64,000 nt of DNA from CAIVAT01 sp037128705 (GCA_037128705.1 JBAXVX010000011.1:1-64000), one strand, 5' to 3'. Shown: positions 41,609 through 50,798, counted from the stretch's first letter. Program-made: numbers and translations. Notes: generated by a model not told the origin, from the letters alone.

Positions 41609-42544
41609 ATGCGGAAGAGGGGAGGATTGTTGTGGCTGTTCACCTGTCTCATGGTTGCCATGGCAGCCGGGCAAAACCTGGTATGGAAAGATACCGCGAT
41701 CCTGATGCCATTGCGAAATCCTTGCCATCCCGGTATTCCTATGGTACAGTATCGTTTTACTCAGGAACTGGAATATGCATTTACCTTTTCGGATGTGATG
41801 CTGGTAAACTGGAAACAGGGGAATGGGGTCAGTCAGGTTTCCCTGTTGCAGCAGGTCAGATACCGGTCACAACTTCACAATGCACGCAATTTAAGCATCA
41901 GCACTTTATTTATTCATTCTCTCGGTATTCAGTTTTTTTTTGACAGCATTTCCAGGTTTCAGCCCGATGAAAATAACCTGGATACCCGGATTGAAATCAA
42001 TCTCCGGAAGAATTTCACTTTTACTTTTCATTCCAATCTGTCAACCCGCCTGTTCAATGCGTATGATTATTCATCTGATCCGACCGGAGCCCTCCTGAAA
42101 ACCCTTAACTCCTCCTTTCTGACCCCCCTGCTCTGTACATTTTCAGCAGGTTTCGGATTGAACCTTCCCCGGTTGGGCAGCATCAGTGTTGGATTGTCAG
42201 CTGCAAAACTGACTTTGGTCAGCAACAGGGCGATATACAGCGAACAGGCGATCGATGCCTTTTATGGGGTTCCCAAAGACAGGAGTCATTTATTCGAATA
42301 TGGTTTAACGATGCATTTGCTTGTGGATAAAGATTTCTTTAAACGTATTCACTGGAATTGTGACCTGCTGATCTTTAAAAATTATCGGAAACCGGTAGAC
42401 CTGATTATAAGAAACCTGGTTGGTGTCACGATCAATAAGTTTTTAAAAACTAGCATTCAAACCAGGCTTTATTATGAGAAGGAGGTCAGTAAAAGCATTC
42501 AGATTGAGAACATGGTTTCTGTGGGATTTTATTTTAATTTGTGA
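41609..42544 (+). CDS. Outer-membrane beta-barrel protein (DUF3078-like)
   Basis: A 311-residue protein from the ATG at 41609 (MRKRGGLLWLFTCLMVAMAAGQ signal); the frame also opens with TTG at 41582. After the signal come alternating hydrophobic strands (LEYAFTFSDVMLVNWKQG, VSQVSLLQQVRYR, FTFTFHSNLSTRLF, IQTRLYYEKEV) and a C-terminal NMVSVGFYFNL, the pattern of small outer-membrane barrels in Bacteroidota. GNGVSQVS and WKQGG-like strands recall DUF3078. No role can be assigned; it may be the third gene of a small envelope operon from 40350. Confidence 0.68.
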   Translation: MRKRGGLLWLFTCLMVAMAAGQNLVWKDTAILMPLRNPCHPGIPMVQYRFTQELEYAFTFSDVMLVNWKQGNGVSQVSLLQQVRYRSQLHNARNLSISTLFIHSLGIQFFFDSISRFQPDENNLDTRIEINLRKNFTFTFHSNLSTRLFNAYDYSSDPTGALLKTLNSSFLTPLLCTFSAGFGLNLPRLGSISVGLSAAKLTLVSNRAIYSEQAIDAFYGVPKDRSHLFEYGLTMHLLVDKDFFKRIHWNCDLLIFKNYRKPVDLIIRNLVGVTINKFLKTSIQTRLYYEKEVSKSIQIENMVSVGFYFNL

Positions 42545-42591
42545 TCTGTGAAAAGATTAACAGAATGTCGGTTTTGAATTGGGAAAATCTG

Positions 42592-42599
42592 TAATTTTG
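42592..42599 (+). promoter_or_regulatory. -7 element of the dehydrogenase fusion gene
   Basis: TAATTTTG, an exact TAnnTTTG, 23 bp before the ATG at 42622. The nearest TTTG upstream is only 15 bp away, so the -33 element is unclear. Confidence 0.45.
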
Positions 42600-42621
42600 C
42601 CATCATAAAACTCAGCTTTCT

Positions 42622-45600
42622 ATGTTTAAGATCGTGCAACACCCTATTCTGGACATTCCGGAATCTAAAAAATCTGTTTTTATATTTGAAGGACAAGAAG
42701 TTACAGGGGATAAAGGATTTACCATCGCTGCCGCTTTGCATCAGGCCGGCCACCCGGTTCACAGTCACAGTCTGAGCAACCGTGAACGCAGTCTCGAATG
42801 TGGCATTGGCAAATGCGGAGCCTGTGAAATGCTGGTTGATGGCCAGGTCAAGCGAATTTGCATCACCTGCATTGATGGGGTAAAGGAGGTTAAGGAGATC
42901 CCTCATGATTATGCCCCTTACAGGGTCCCGGTGAAAAGTGATGTTCCGCTTAACGTATATAAAACCATGGTGGCCATCATCGGAGCTGGCCCGGCAGGAC
43001 TGGCTGCCCGTGAAGAGCTGAACAAACATCAGGTTTCCAACATTGTCATTGATAACAATGATAAAATCGGAGGGCAGTTTCTCATGCAGACCCACCAGTT
43101 CTTCTTTTTCGAAAAGGAACAAAAATTTGGCGGGATGCGCGGTTTTGATATTGCCAAAACGCTGGCGGGGAGCAACCATGATGGCATCTTCCTTAACTCA
43201 ACGGTATGGGATATACTGGAGGGAGGACGGATTGCTGTAAAAAATATCCGGACTGAAGAGATTTTTTTTGTCGATGCGGAATATATGATCGTCGCTACGG
43301 GAGCGGTACCCTTTATGCCCACCTTTGAAAACGATGATCTTCCGGGTGTGTTTACTGCAGCAGTTGTGCAGAAGATGATGAACCAGGAACTGACCCTGCT
43401 TGGAAAAAACATCCTGACTGTTGGGGCAGGCAACATCGGTTACCTCACCTCCTACCAGCTTATGCAGGCAGGGGCCAAGGTCAAGGCCATTCTGGAAGCC
43501 TTACCTGGCGAAGGGGGATTTCCAGTCCAGGCAAACCGGGTCAGGAGGCTGGGCATCCCCATTCTTACCTCCCATATTTTGTTGAAGGCCATCCCAAATG
43601 AACGTCACGACGGCATCATCGGCGCGGTTGTGGCTGAGTGCAAAGATTTTAAACCCATTCCCGGAACAGAAAAGATCATTGACGGCATTGATGCCATTAA
43701 CATTTGCACAGGCTTGGTTCAGGACGATCAATTGCTTATCAAGGGCAATGAGGTTTTCGGTCGCCGCTGTTTCGGCGCAGGTGATGCCATCCGGATCGGG
43801 GAGGGAACGAGTGCGGTACTGCGGGGCAGGCAATCTGCTTTTGATGTCCTGCAGGAGATGGGTGAACGTTACGATTATAATGACTACCTCGCCTTATCAA
43901 AAGAATATATCGATTCGCAGCAGCACCCGGTTCGGGTAATCCAGGAACCCTTTCAGCCAACACCTGAACGAATGAACGAAAAGGGGTTTGTTCTGATCGA
44001 CTGCCTTTATGGTTTTGCCTGCAACCCATGTGCCTTTGCCTGTCCGCACGGCGCCATCACCAAATCATCGACCAGCACGGTGCCAGAGATCGATTTTGGA
44101 AAATGCATCGGGTGTATGGACTGCGTTTACCAGTGTCCGGGTCTGGCAATATTCGGTTATAACCTGAAAAAAGACTGGCTGTTCCTCCCCATTGAATATG
44201 AGGTGAACGAAAGGTCAGAATGTTTCCTTGTCGATAACCAGGGAAAAATCCTGGGTGAAGGGGTTGTTGAGAAAATCCTGCGAAAACCGAACAAGACCAA
44301 CATTGCAAGGGTGCACTCCCTGACGGTTCATGGAGAAGAGCTGAGTAACATACGTGGTTTCATCGCGAAAGAAAATAACCCTGCTGCCATCATCTTTAAG
44401 CCCTACCTGCTGGAGCCCAGGGAAACGACCTATGTATGCCATTGTGACGATGTCACCCTGGATGAGGTGCTGGAGACCATCGGGGAAAGAAAATTCATTT
44501 CGGTTGATGAAGTAAAGCATACCACCCGTCTTGGAATGGGTGCCTGCCGTGGTAAACGCTGTATCAAACGTTTGAAATCAACACTTTCCGGATCGGGTAT
44601 TTCCATTGTGGGCGAACCCACCCCCCGTGGTCCCCTCTCAAACCAGGTGGCCATGGGTGAACTTTATCCCAGGCTGGTTCATGAAAAGGTGATCACCGGG
44701 ATGAACGGCCAAAAGCCGAGAAGGGTTGAGGTAAAATCGTTGGTTGCTGGCGGTGGTATTGGCGGAAGTGCTCTTTTCCGCTATCTGGGAGAGGCCGGCA
44801 TGGAACCGGTTCTGATCAATTTTGGCCGCGGCGCTTCGTGGCGTAATATTGCCGGAGGCCGTCCGAATTTCTCTTTGCCTGAATTGTCAGATATTGCCGT
44901 TCATAATCATGAGATTTTCAAGGATCTTCAGAAACTTCACAACATTGATTACCGGCCGAACCTCTATGTAACCTTTGCCCATGATGAAACCATGTACCGG
45001 GCCCTGGTTGAATCGATGTCATGGTCTGATGCCTACATGGTTGAACCAAAGGATTTTGCTAAAGAAATTTCGCCGCGCATCAATCCCAACCTGAGTAACT
45101 ATCAGTCGGCGCTGATCACACGTGACTGCTGGCAGGCTACTCCCGGCCGCGTTATCGACCTGATCCGCCGCATTGGCATTGAAAAGGGAGGGAAAGTTGA
45201 AGAGGATTGCAAACTCATTGATGTAAACAAGGTGAATGGGAGGTATAACATCCTGGTTCAGAACCATCAACATGAGTATGTCGAATATGTAACCCCGTTG
45301 TTTATCAATGCCTTGGGCCCTGAAGGTGAGAAGTTTGCCAAACAGCTGAACATTGAAACAGGACTCTTCCCGGTTAAGCACCAGGCCTTTATTACCCGTC
45401 GTCTGCCCATGATGGGAAAGGATGGGATGCCATTGCCGATGCTCATCGACCGGAGGCGCTATAAGGGTTTCACAGCGGTTTACGGGCAGCAGCTGGCTGA
45501 AACAGGGCAGATCATAGGCTGTGCCTCGCCGGCCATTGAGCCGATGGAAGCAGATAAAAATATCAGGATCAACTCCCAGGATTTTGTCGAAATCGCCTCC

Positions 45601-45855
45601 GAAATTTTCACCAACTGGATTCCCGAACTCTCCTCCGTCGGTTTCCAGGCCGTGTGGGCTGGTTATTATGTGGAACCCCGCATGATCATTGACCCTGAGC
45701 TCGGACTCTTCCTGGGCTTGCGCGGACAGGGATTCATGCTTGGCCAGTACCTCGCCAAGATGCATGTGGATAAACTTCTCGGAAAACCCACCCCAACCTA
45801 CTTCGACAGGTTAAAACTGAGCGGGGATGGGTTGCTTGAAAAGGCGTTTAAGTAA
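42622..45855 (+). CDS. Five-module HcnABC-type amino-acid dehydrogenase fusion
   Basis: A 1077-residue cytoplasmic flavo-iron-sulfur protein joining what is usually several subunits. Modules in order: HcnA-like [2Fe-2S] ferredoxin (C60, C65, C68, C80; CGIGKCGACEM); HcnB-like FAD/NAD disulfide-reductase fold (GAGPAG at 121-126 and a second Rossmann VGAGNIG); a two-cluster ferredoxin (CNPCAFACPHGA and CIGCMDCVYQCP); a BFD-like [2Fe-2S] domain (CHC ... GACRGKRC); and an HcnC-like D-amino-acid-oxidase-fold FAD domain (GGGIGGSALFRYLGEAG to the end). Related multi-subunit enzymes include hydrogen cyanide synthase, octopine/nopaline oxidase and dye-linked L-proline dehydrogenase. It converges on a proline dehydrogenase gene, which favours proline, hydroxyproline or a related amine as substrate (inference). 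Confidence 0.85.
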   Translation: MFKIVQHPILDIPESKKSVFIFEGQEVTGDKGFTIAAALHQAGHPVHSHSLSNRERSLECGIGKCGACEMLVDGQVKRICITCIDGVKEVKEIPHDYAPYRVPVKSDVPLNVYKTMVAIIGAGPAGLAAREELNKHQVSNIVIDNNDKIGGQFLMQTHQFFFFEKEQKFGGMRGFDIAKTLAGSNHDGIFLNSTVWDILEGGRIAVKNIRTEEIFFVDAEYMIVATGAVPFMPTFENDDLPGVFTAAVVQKMMNQELTLLGKNILTVGAGNIGYLTSYQLMQAGAKVKAILEALPGEGGFPVQANRVRRLGIPILTSHILLKAIPNERHDGIIGAVVAECKDFKPIPGTEKIIDGIDAINICTGLVQDDQLLIKGNEVFGRRCFGAGDAIRIGEGTSAVLRGRQSAFDVLQEMGERYDYNDYLALSKEYIDSQQHPVRVIQEPFQPTPERMNEKGFVLIDCLYGFACNPCAFACPHGAITKSSTSTVPEIDFGKCIGCMDCVYQCPGLAIFGYNLKKDWLFLPIEYEVNERSECFLVDNQGKILGEGVVEKILRKPNKTNIARVHSLTVHGEELSNIRGFIAKENNPAAIIFKPYLLEPRETTYVCHCDDVTLDEVLETIGERKFISVDEVKHTTRLGMGACRGKRCIKRLKSTLSGSGISIVGEPTPRGPLSNQVAMGELYPRLVHEKVITGMNGQKPRRVEVKSLVAGGGIGGSALFRYLGEAGMEPVLINFGRGASWRNIAGGRPNFSLPELSDIAVHNHEIFKDLQKLHNIDYRPNLYVTFAHDETMYRALVESMSWSDAYMVEPKDFAKEISPRINPNLSNYQSALITRDCWQATPGRVIDLIRRIGIEKGGKVEEDCKLIDVNKVNGRYNILVQNHQHEYVEYVTPLFINALGPEGEKFAKQLNIETGLFPVKHQAFITRRLPMMGKDGMPLPMLIDRRRYKGFTAVYGQQLAETGQIIGCASPAIEPMEADKNIRINSQDFVEIASEIFTNWIPELSSVGFQAVWAGYYVEPRMIIDPELGLFLGLRGQGFMLGQYLAKMHVDKLLGKPTPTYFDRLKLSGDGLLEKAFK

Positions 45856-45865
45856 ACAACGCCTT
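45841..45865. terminator. Palindrome containing both stop codons of convergent genes
   Basis: AAGGCGTT (45841-45848) and AACGCCTT (45858-45865) around a 9-nt core; an alternative pairing uses GTTTA/TAAAC. The TAA of the fusion gene (45853-45855) and the TAA of the proline dehydrogenase gene (complement of 45848-45850) both lie inside. It is possibly a compact bidirectional terminator, although no T-tract follows. Confidence 0.45.
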
Positions 45866-46753
45866 AATGATGTGCGTCACCATTTTTGGATTTTCCTTCA
45901 GGCGGCGGGTCGAATAGCCAAACCACTCTTTTCCGAAAGGAACATACACCCGCATGGTATGGCCAAGGTCGGTAATTGATTTTCGCAGATCAGGGGTGAC
46001 ACCATAGAGCATCTGGAATTCATACCTGTTTTTGGGAACCTGATATTTTTTAATCAGGCTGAATGCCCCCTCCACCAGCGGCTTGTCATGGGTGGCAATG
46101 CCCGGAAACATCCCCTGCTGAAACATATATTCCAGGTCTTCAAGATAATGACCGTTGATTTCCTGGTATTTTTTGTATGCGATGGCTTCCGGTTCCACGT
46201 AAATTCCCTTGCATAATCTTAAATTCAAAGGTGTTTCTGCCTGGTTAAGGTCATTCATGTTTTTAATATCCTGCAGGGTACGTTTCATGTAAGCCTGGAT
46301 CACGAGACCCACCCTGCCGGGAAATTCCCTCTGAAGTTTCCTGAACAGGTCTATTTCCAGGTCGGTGCACTGGGAGTCTTCCATATCAACCCGTATGAAA
46401 TTTCCGTATGAAGCTGATCTGGCAACGATTTCACGAATATTCTGATAACAGGCCTCCGGATCGATCAGCAATCCGAAACTGGTTGGCTTCAATGAATAAT
46501 TGCCATCGATTTTTTCACGTTCCACCCGCTCAATAATTTCAAGGTAAGCTTGTTTATTCGCTGTAGCTTCGTCGAGCCGGGTGATGAATTCACCCAGCAG
46601 GTCAATCGTAACTTTTACATTTTGTCCATTGAGTTCGCGGCAAACACGAATGGCATCATCCATGGTTTCGCCTGCAATATACTTACGGGAAAATATCCAC
46701 ACCAGCTTTTTAGGCATGAATGGGAGAATTTTGCTTATCATTTGGTTGAACAT
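45848..46753 (-). CDS. Proline dehydrogenase (monofunctional, FAD)
   Basis: A 301-residue PRODH barrel that oxidises L-proline to pyrroline-5-carboxylate and feeds electrons to the quinone pool. Family motifs are visible: VTIDLLGEF, NFIRVDMEDS, GLVIQAYMKRT, LRLCKGIYVEPE, GIATHDKPLVE, YEFQMLYGV and a C-terminal YVPFGKEWFGYSTRRLKENP, which includes the Y-x-x-R-R substrate-binding motif. Length fits the short PutB-like class. No P5C dehydrogenase is in the window. It is convergent with the dehydrogenase fusion and overlaps it by 8 bp. Confidence 0.93.
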   Translation of the reverse strand: MFNQMISKILPFMPKKLVWIFSRKYIAGETMDDAIRVCRELNGQNVKVTIDLLGEFITRLDEATANKQAYLEIIERVEREKIDGNYSLKPTSFGLLIDPEACYQNIREIVARSASYGNFIRVDMEDSQCTDLEIDLFRKLQREFPGRVGLVIQAYMKRTLQDIKNMNDLNQAETPLNLRLCKGIYVEPEAIAYKKYQEINGHYLEDLEYMFQQGMFPGIATHDKPLVEGAFSLIKKYQVPKNRYEFQMLYGVTPDLRKSITDLGHTMRVYVPFGKEWFGYSTRRLKENPKMVTHIIKALFT

Positions 46754-46928
46754 ACGCTCATCGTTAGGTTAAAAATCATACAGGCAAACTTACATATATT
46801 ATCGGACAGATGTTGCTTTTACCATATAAAAATCATGATCCTGTGAACATTGAGAACAAATTATCGGAATTAAATCTGGAAATATCGGACATTTGATTTT
46901 TTCGGAATAGCCGGAAAAGAAACAGGTA

Positions 46929-46960
46929 TTTGGTAATCATCAAATTAATTTTTAATTTTG
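46929..46960 (+). promoter_or_regulatory. Promoter of the yceD-rpmF-plsX-fabH operon
   Basis: TTTG (46929-46932), 20-bp spacer, TAATTTTG (46953-46960); both elements match consensus. The TTG that opens the reading frame (46958) is part of the -7 box, so translation must begin downstream, at the GTG at 46982. Confidence 0.75.
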
Positions 46961-46981
46961 CAGGCTTTTTCAGGGGAAAAC

Positions 46982-47509
46982 GTGAACCATCCAGATCAAT
47001 ATCAAATTGCGTTCGGTGGATTGAATTCGGGAACGCATCAATTCGATTTTCATATTGGCAACGCGTTCTTTGAACAGGTGAAGGATTCTGAGATCATGGG
47101 CGGGGAAGTGTCTGTGGTTGTTACAATGGCAAAGGAAGAGCGAATGATGGATCTCCACCTTGCGATCAATGGAAAGGTCATTGTAACCTGCAACCGATGC
47201 AATGAGCCTTTGGAGTTGGAGGTAGAGGGGAATGAACGGCTGATTGTAAAACTGGGCGATCATTACTTCGAGGAAAGTGAAGATGTGCAGGTTATTCCTG
47301 ACACTGCTCACCAATTCGATCTGGGTCCGTTCATGTATGAATATATACATCTGCTTCTGCCGATACGCAGAGTTCATCCGGAAGATGGAAAGGGAAACAA
47401 CCGTTGTGACCCTGGAATATTAAGAAAATTAAAAGAACTGAGTGAGAGGCACATCCCTGATCCAAGATGGGAAGCTTTGAAACAGCTGAAGAATAAGAAT
47501 AATTTGTAA
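46982..47509 (+). CDS. yceD: YceD/DUF177 family protein
   Basis: A 175-residue protein from the GTG at 46982. The family is needed for normal 23S rRNA accumulation in E. coli and lies next to rpmF in most bacteria, as here. The conserved CNRCNEPLELEVEG stretch and an acidic C-terminal half are visible. The start follows from the promoter geometry (see 46929-46960). The gap to rpmF is 19 bp. Confidence 0.88.
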   Translation: MNHPDQYQIAFGGLNSGTHQFDFHIGNAFFEQVKDSEIMGGEVSVVVTMAKEERMMDLHLAINGKVIVTCNRCNEPLELEVEGNERLIVKLGDHYFEESEDVQVIPDTAHQFDLGPFMYEYIHLLLPIRRVHPEDGKGNNRCDPGILRKLKELSERHIPDPRWEALKQLKNKNNL

Positions 47510-47528
47510 ATCGTTAATAAATTGTATT

Positions 47529-47714
47529 ATGCCACATCCGAAACATAAAATTTCGACCACCCGCAGGGACAAAAGAAGAACCCATGACAAAGCCATCGCC
47601 CGTGCGACCATCATTTGTTCAAATTGCGGTGCACCGGTATTGTATCACAGGGTCTGCCCAGAATGTGGGTATTACCGTGGGAAGCAAGCCGTTGTGAAGG
47701 CGTCTGCGGAATAG
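47529..47714 (+). CDS. rpmF: Ribosomal protein L32 (zinc-ribbon form)
   Basis: A 61-residue protein of the large ribosomal subunit. The N-terminus PHPKHKISTTRRDKRRTHD is typical, followed by a zinc ribbon CSNC ... CPEC. All four cysteines are present, so this is the zinc-binding form. Second gene of the yceD-fabH operon. Confidence 0.97.
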   Translation: MPHPKHKISTTRRDKRRTHDKAIARATIICSNCGAPVLYHRVCPECGYYRGKQAVVKASAE

Positions 47715-47736
47715 TTTTTTACCTAAATTACTGCCA

Positions 47737-48696
47737 ATGAAAATCGGCCTGGATGTTTTAGGGGGTGATTTTGCTCCGAAAGCCACGATACATGGTGCTA
47801 TCCTTGCAGAAAAGGAACTCCCGGAAACGGATCAAATTGTTTTGATCGGTGACCGGGATGTCATTATTGCTTTTCTGAAGGAGGAGAATGTACGTATCGA
47901 TAAGTTCGAGATCGTGGATGCACCCGACCTGATCGAAATGGATGAACAGCCAACCAAAGCCTTGGTTAACAAGCCTAATTCCAGTATTTCTGTTGGTTTC
48001 AGACTGTTGAAACATAAGGAGATTCATGCTTTTGCGAGTGCGGGCAGCAGTGGTGCCATGATGGTTGGATCAATATACAGTGTCAATACCATCCAGGGAA
48101 TAATCCGTCCAAGTACGCCTGCCTATATTCCGAAAGAGGGTGGAGGGTCATCCGTACTCATTGACGTGGGAACAAATCCCGATGCCAAACCCGATGTCAT
48201 GTACCAGTTCGGAATACTTGGTTCTTTGTTTGCTGAACATGTATTTCATGTAAAAAAACCACGGGTCGGGTTGTTGAATATCGGTTCCGAAGAGAAAAAA
48301 GGAAGCCTGACGACGCAGTCGGCTTTTCAGCTGATGAAGGATTCCAAAGATTTTCATTTTGTTGGCAATGTTGAGGGGCGTGAATTGTTTCGCGACAACG
48401 TTGATGTGATTGTGTGTGATGGATTTGTCGGGAACATTGTACTTAAACAGGTCGAAGCCATGTACCGTGTGCTGATAAAAAGGGGAATCAAAGACTCCTA
48501 TCTCGACCGGTTCAATTATGAAACCTATGGAGGATCACCGATCCTTGGTGTAAATTCTACCGTGATTGTGGGCCATGGTATTTCCAATGCAAATGCCATC
48601 CGTAAAATGATTTTCATGGCCAAAGAGGTGCACGATGCCAAACTATCCCAAAAGATAAAGCACGCGCTCGAACAATATTCTCTTAACAATATTTAG
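47737..48696 (+). CDS. plsX: Phosphate acyltransferase PlsX
   Basis: A 319-residue enzyme that converts acyl-ACP to acyl-phosphate for phospholipid synthesis. Motifs include KIGLDVLGGDFAPKAT, SAGSSGAMMVGS, SVLIDVGTNPDAKPD, RVGLLNIGSEEKKG and VCDGFVGNIVLKQVEA. Many homologues start MRIALDAMGGD; the DVLGGD variant is common in Bacteroidota. It lies 22 bp after rpmF and 5 bp before fabH. Confidence 0.96.
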   Translation: MKIGLDVLGGDFAPKATIHGAILAEKELPETDQIVLIGDRDVIIAFLKEENVRIDKFEIVDAPDLIEMDEQPTKALVNKPNSSISVGFRLLKHKEIHAFASAGSSGAMMVGSIYSVNTIQGIIRPSTPAYIPKEGGGSSVLIDVGTNPDAKPDVMYQFGILGSLFAEHVFHVKKPRVGLLNIGSEEKKGSLTTQSAFQLMKDSKDFHFVGNVEGRELFRDNVDVIVCDGFVGNIVLKQVEAMYRVLIKRGIKDSYLDRFNYETYGGSPILGVNSTVIVGHGISNANAIRKMIFMAKEVHDAKLSQKIKHALEQYSLNNI

Positions 48697-48701
48697 AAGT
48701 C

Positions 48702-49691
48702 ATGGGAAAAATCAGAGCGAAGATATCTGGAATCCACGCATGGGTTCCTCCTTATATTTTGACAAATAAGGAGCTGGAAACCATGGTGGAGACTACAGAT
48801 GAGTGGATTATGACGCGTACCGGAATCCGGGAACGTCATATTTTAAAAGGCGTTGGGCTGGGAACTTCTGATATGGGCGCCGAAGCAGTCAAGGGACTGC
48901 TTGAAAAGACGGGGACAAAACCTGAAGAGGTTGACCTGGTCATTTGTGCCACTGTTACCCCCGACATGACATTCCCGGCAACAGCAAATGTAATCAGTGA
49001 CAAAGCCGGAATCCGGAATGCTTTCAGTTTTGACCTTAACGCTGCTTGTTCGGGTTTTTTATTTGCAATGATCACGGCCTCTAAATATGTAGAGACTGGG
49101 GCATTCAAAAAAGTGATTGTGGTGGGAGCCGATAAAATGTCGGGGATCACCGATTATACAGCCCGTGAAACCTGTGTGCTTTTTGGCGATGCCGCTGGCG
49201 CCGTGTTGCTTGAACCCACCACTGAAGAGGTGGGCATTATGGATTGCATGGCAGGAACCGATGGTTCAGGAAGGAACTATTTGCATATGAAAGCGGGCGG
49301 ATCAGTGAGGCCTCCTTCACATGAAACCATTGATGCAAAAGAACATTTTATTTACCAGGAGGGGCAGCCGGTATTTAAATTTGCTGTTACCCGAATGGCT
49401 GATATTTCTGCGGAGATCATGGAACGAAACAACCTTACCGCTGATGATATTGCATACCTGGTACCTCACCAGGCGAACCTGAGGATCATCGATGCTACAG
49501 CCCGCCGCATGGGCGTGGGCAAGGAAAAGGTGATGATCAACATCGACCGTTACGGCAATACCACCGACGCCACCATTCCATTGTGTCTCTGGGAATGGGA
49601 AAATAAACTTAAAAAGGGGGACAACATCATTCTTGCTGCTTTTGGCGGAGGTTTCACCTGGGGATCAATCTGGGTGAAGTGGGCGTACTAG
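48702..49691 (+). CDS. fabH: 3-oxoacyl-ACP synthase III
   Basis: A 329-residue ketosynthase that starts fatty-acid chains from acetyl-CoA and malonyl-ACP. The catalytic Cys is in DLNAACSGFLFA, His in VPHQANLRI and Asn in DRYGNTTDATIPL, where Thr replaces the usual Ser-Ala. Last gene of the operon; accB/accC, which often follow in Bacteroidota, are not present. Its stop overlaps that of the convergent endonuclease gene by 4 bp (CTAG, 49688-49691). Confidence 0.95.
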   Translation: MGKIRAKISGIHAWVPPYILTNKELETMVETTDEWIMTRTGIRERHILKGVGLGTSDMGAEAVKGLLEKTGTKPEEVDLVICATVTPDMTFPATANVISDKAGIRNAFSFDLNAACSGFLFAMITASKYVETGAFKKVIVVGADKMSGITDYTARETCVLFGDAAGAVLLEPTTEEVGIMDCMAGTDGSGRNYLHMKAGGSVRPPSHETIDAKEHFIYQEGQPVFKFAVTRMADISAEIMERNNLTADDIAYLVPHQANLRIIDATARRMGVGKEKVMINIDRYGNTTDATIPLCLWEWENKLKKGDNIILAAFGGGFTWGSIWVKWAY

Positions 49692-50785
49692 TCCTTCACA
49701 ACTTTCGTACGGTAAACCACCTGCGCCCCTTGCAGGACCAGGAAATAAATTCCATCTGGTAATAGCTGGATATCAAATTCAAGTGTCGTTCCATGCCAGG
49801 AGTAGGTTGGCAAAAACTTGATTCCGGTCACCGAAAAAAGAACAGGTTGAATATCTTCCCGTGTCCCTGATGCCGGAAGGGTAAGTGTACAATGATCTTT
49901 GGCAGGATTAGGATATACAACCAGCCGGTTATTCATCGAATTCATATCTTCAGTTCCCACCGGGTTTCCCCAGATCAGCGTGGTATATTCGGGGTGGTCA
50001 ATGAAGGGGTTGCGGTTATGCTGGATGGTATAAATGGTATTATTACGGTCAGTCTCTTTTTCTGAAACAGGATCAATGATGGCCCAATGCAACATCATCT
50101 GCAAGGCCCAGGGCTGGAGTTGAGATTTGTTGGTCATCTCTGTTACATTCCAGCTTCCATCCTCGGTATAATATCGTGTTGACATATAGAAATAGGTTCG
50201 GGCAAAATCGCCTTTATAATCATCAATTGGTTCAAACACGGTTCCGGTAAACCCTGGCCAGTTGCAAGTTCCAAGTTTACTTCCATTCTGGGAGGTCCAC
50301 CCGGCAGTTGAAACAGTACCATAGGGGTAATTGTTCCGTTTGCCATTAACATAACCATCCGTCGGATAAATATGAAACAGATCGGAATTCATAGGAGGAA
50401 CATCATTGAACCAGCTTTTAGGCCAGGAATGTTCCCTGTTGTAGCACTCTCCTTCGCTACCATAATTCCCGCACTGATCGGAACCGAAGGTATAGGAATA
50501 GGGCGGGTTCCCGTTGGGAGTTCCATCGGGAATGTCGGAATACATATCCCAGACTGTCCCATTGGGTTTGTCATCAGTGGTGTAAAATGCGGTCCAGATA
50601 TCTCCGTAGGATATAACGGTATGTCCCTTGATGATGTCATGCAAAGCGGCCTGTAGCGCCACCTCTGTTTTTCCATCAGCCGGATCGTAATATCCCGGCG
50701 GGATCTGCCCGATGATCCGGAAGGTAATAAGAAACGACAGTAAACTGGTAAACAGGAAGGTATAGAGGGTTGATCTTTTTGCCAT
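49688..50785 (-). CDS. Secreted endonuclease I with T9SS sorting domain
   Basis: A 365-residue exported nuclease with a signal peptide (about 1-26, ...LITFRIIGQ), an endonuclease I domain with the beta-beta-alpha-metal motif NREHSWPKSWF, and HIYPTDGYVNGKRNNYPYG ... KGDFARTYFYMSTRY. A C-terminal type A sorting domain follows (VVYPNPAKDHCTLTL ... PDGIYFLVLQGAQVVYRTKVV). It probably degrades extracellular DNA at the cell surface. It has a -7 box at 50799-50806. Confidence 0.93.
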   Translation of the reverse strand: MAKRSTLYTFLFTSLLSFLITFRIIGQIPPGYYDPADGKTEVALQAALHDIIKGHTVISYGDIWTAFYTTDDKPNGTVWDMYSDIPDGTPNGNPPYSYTFGSDQCGNYGSEGECYNREHSWPKSWFNDVPPMNSDLFHIYPTDGYVNGKRNNYPYGTVSTAGWTSQNGSKLGTCNWPGFTGTVFEPIDDYKGDFARTYFYMSTRYYTEDGSWNVTEMTNKSQLQPWALQMMLHWAIIDPVSEKETDRNNTIYTIQHNRNPFIDHPEYTTLIWGNPVGTEDMNSMNNRLVVYPNPAKDHCTLTLPASGTREDIQPVLFSVTGIKFLPTYSWHGTTLEFDIQLLPDGIYFLVLQGAQVVYRTKVVKD

Positions 50786-50798
50786 ATGGAATTTTTTG

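Noticed and set aside
41536..41943. A 135-codon plus-strand frame over the start of the beta-barrel gene
   Set aside because: It overlaps most of the signal peptide and first strands of the better-supported frame starting at 41609 and has no features of its own.
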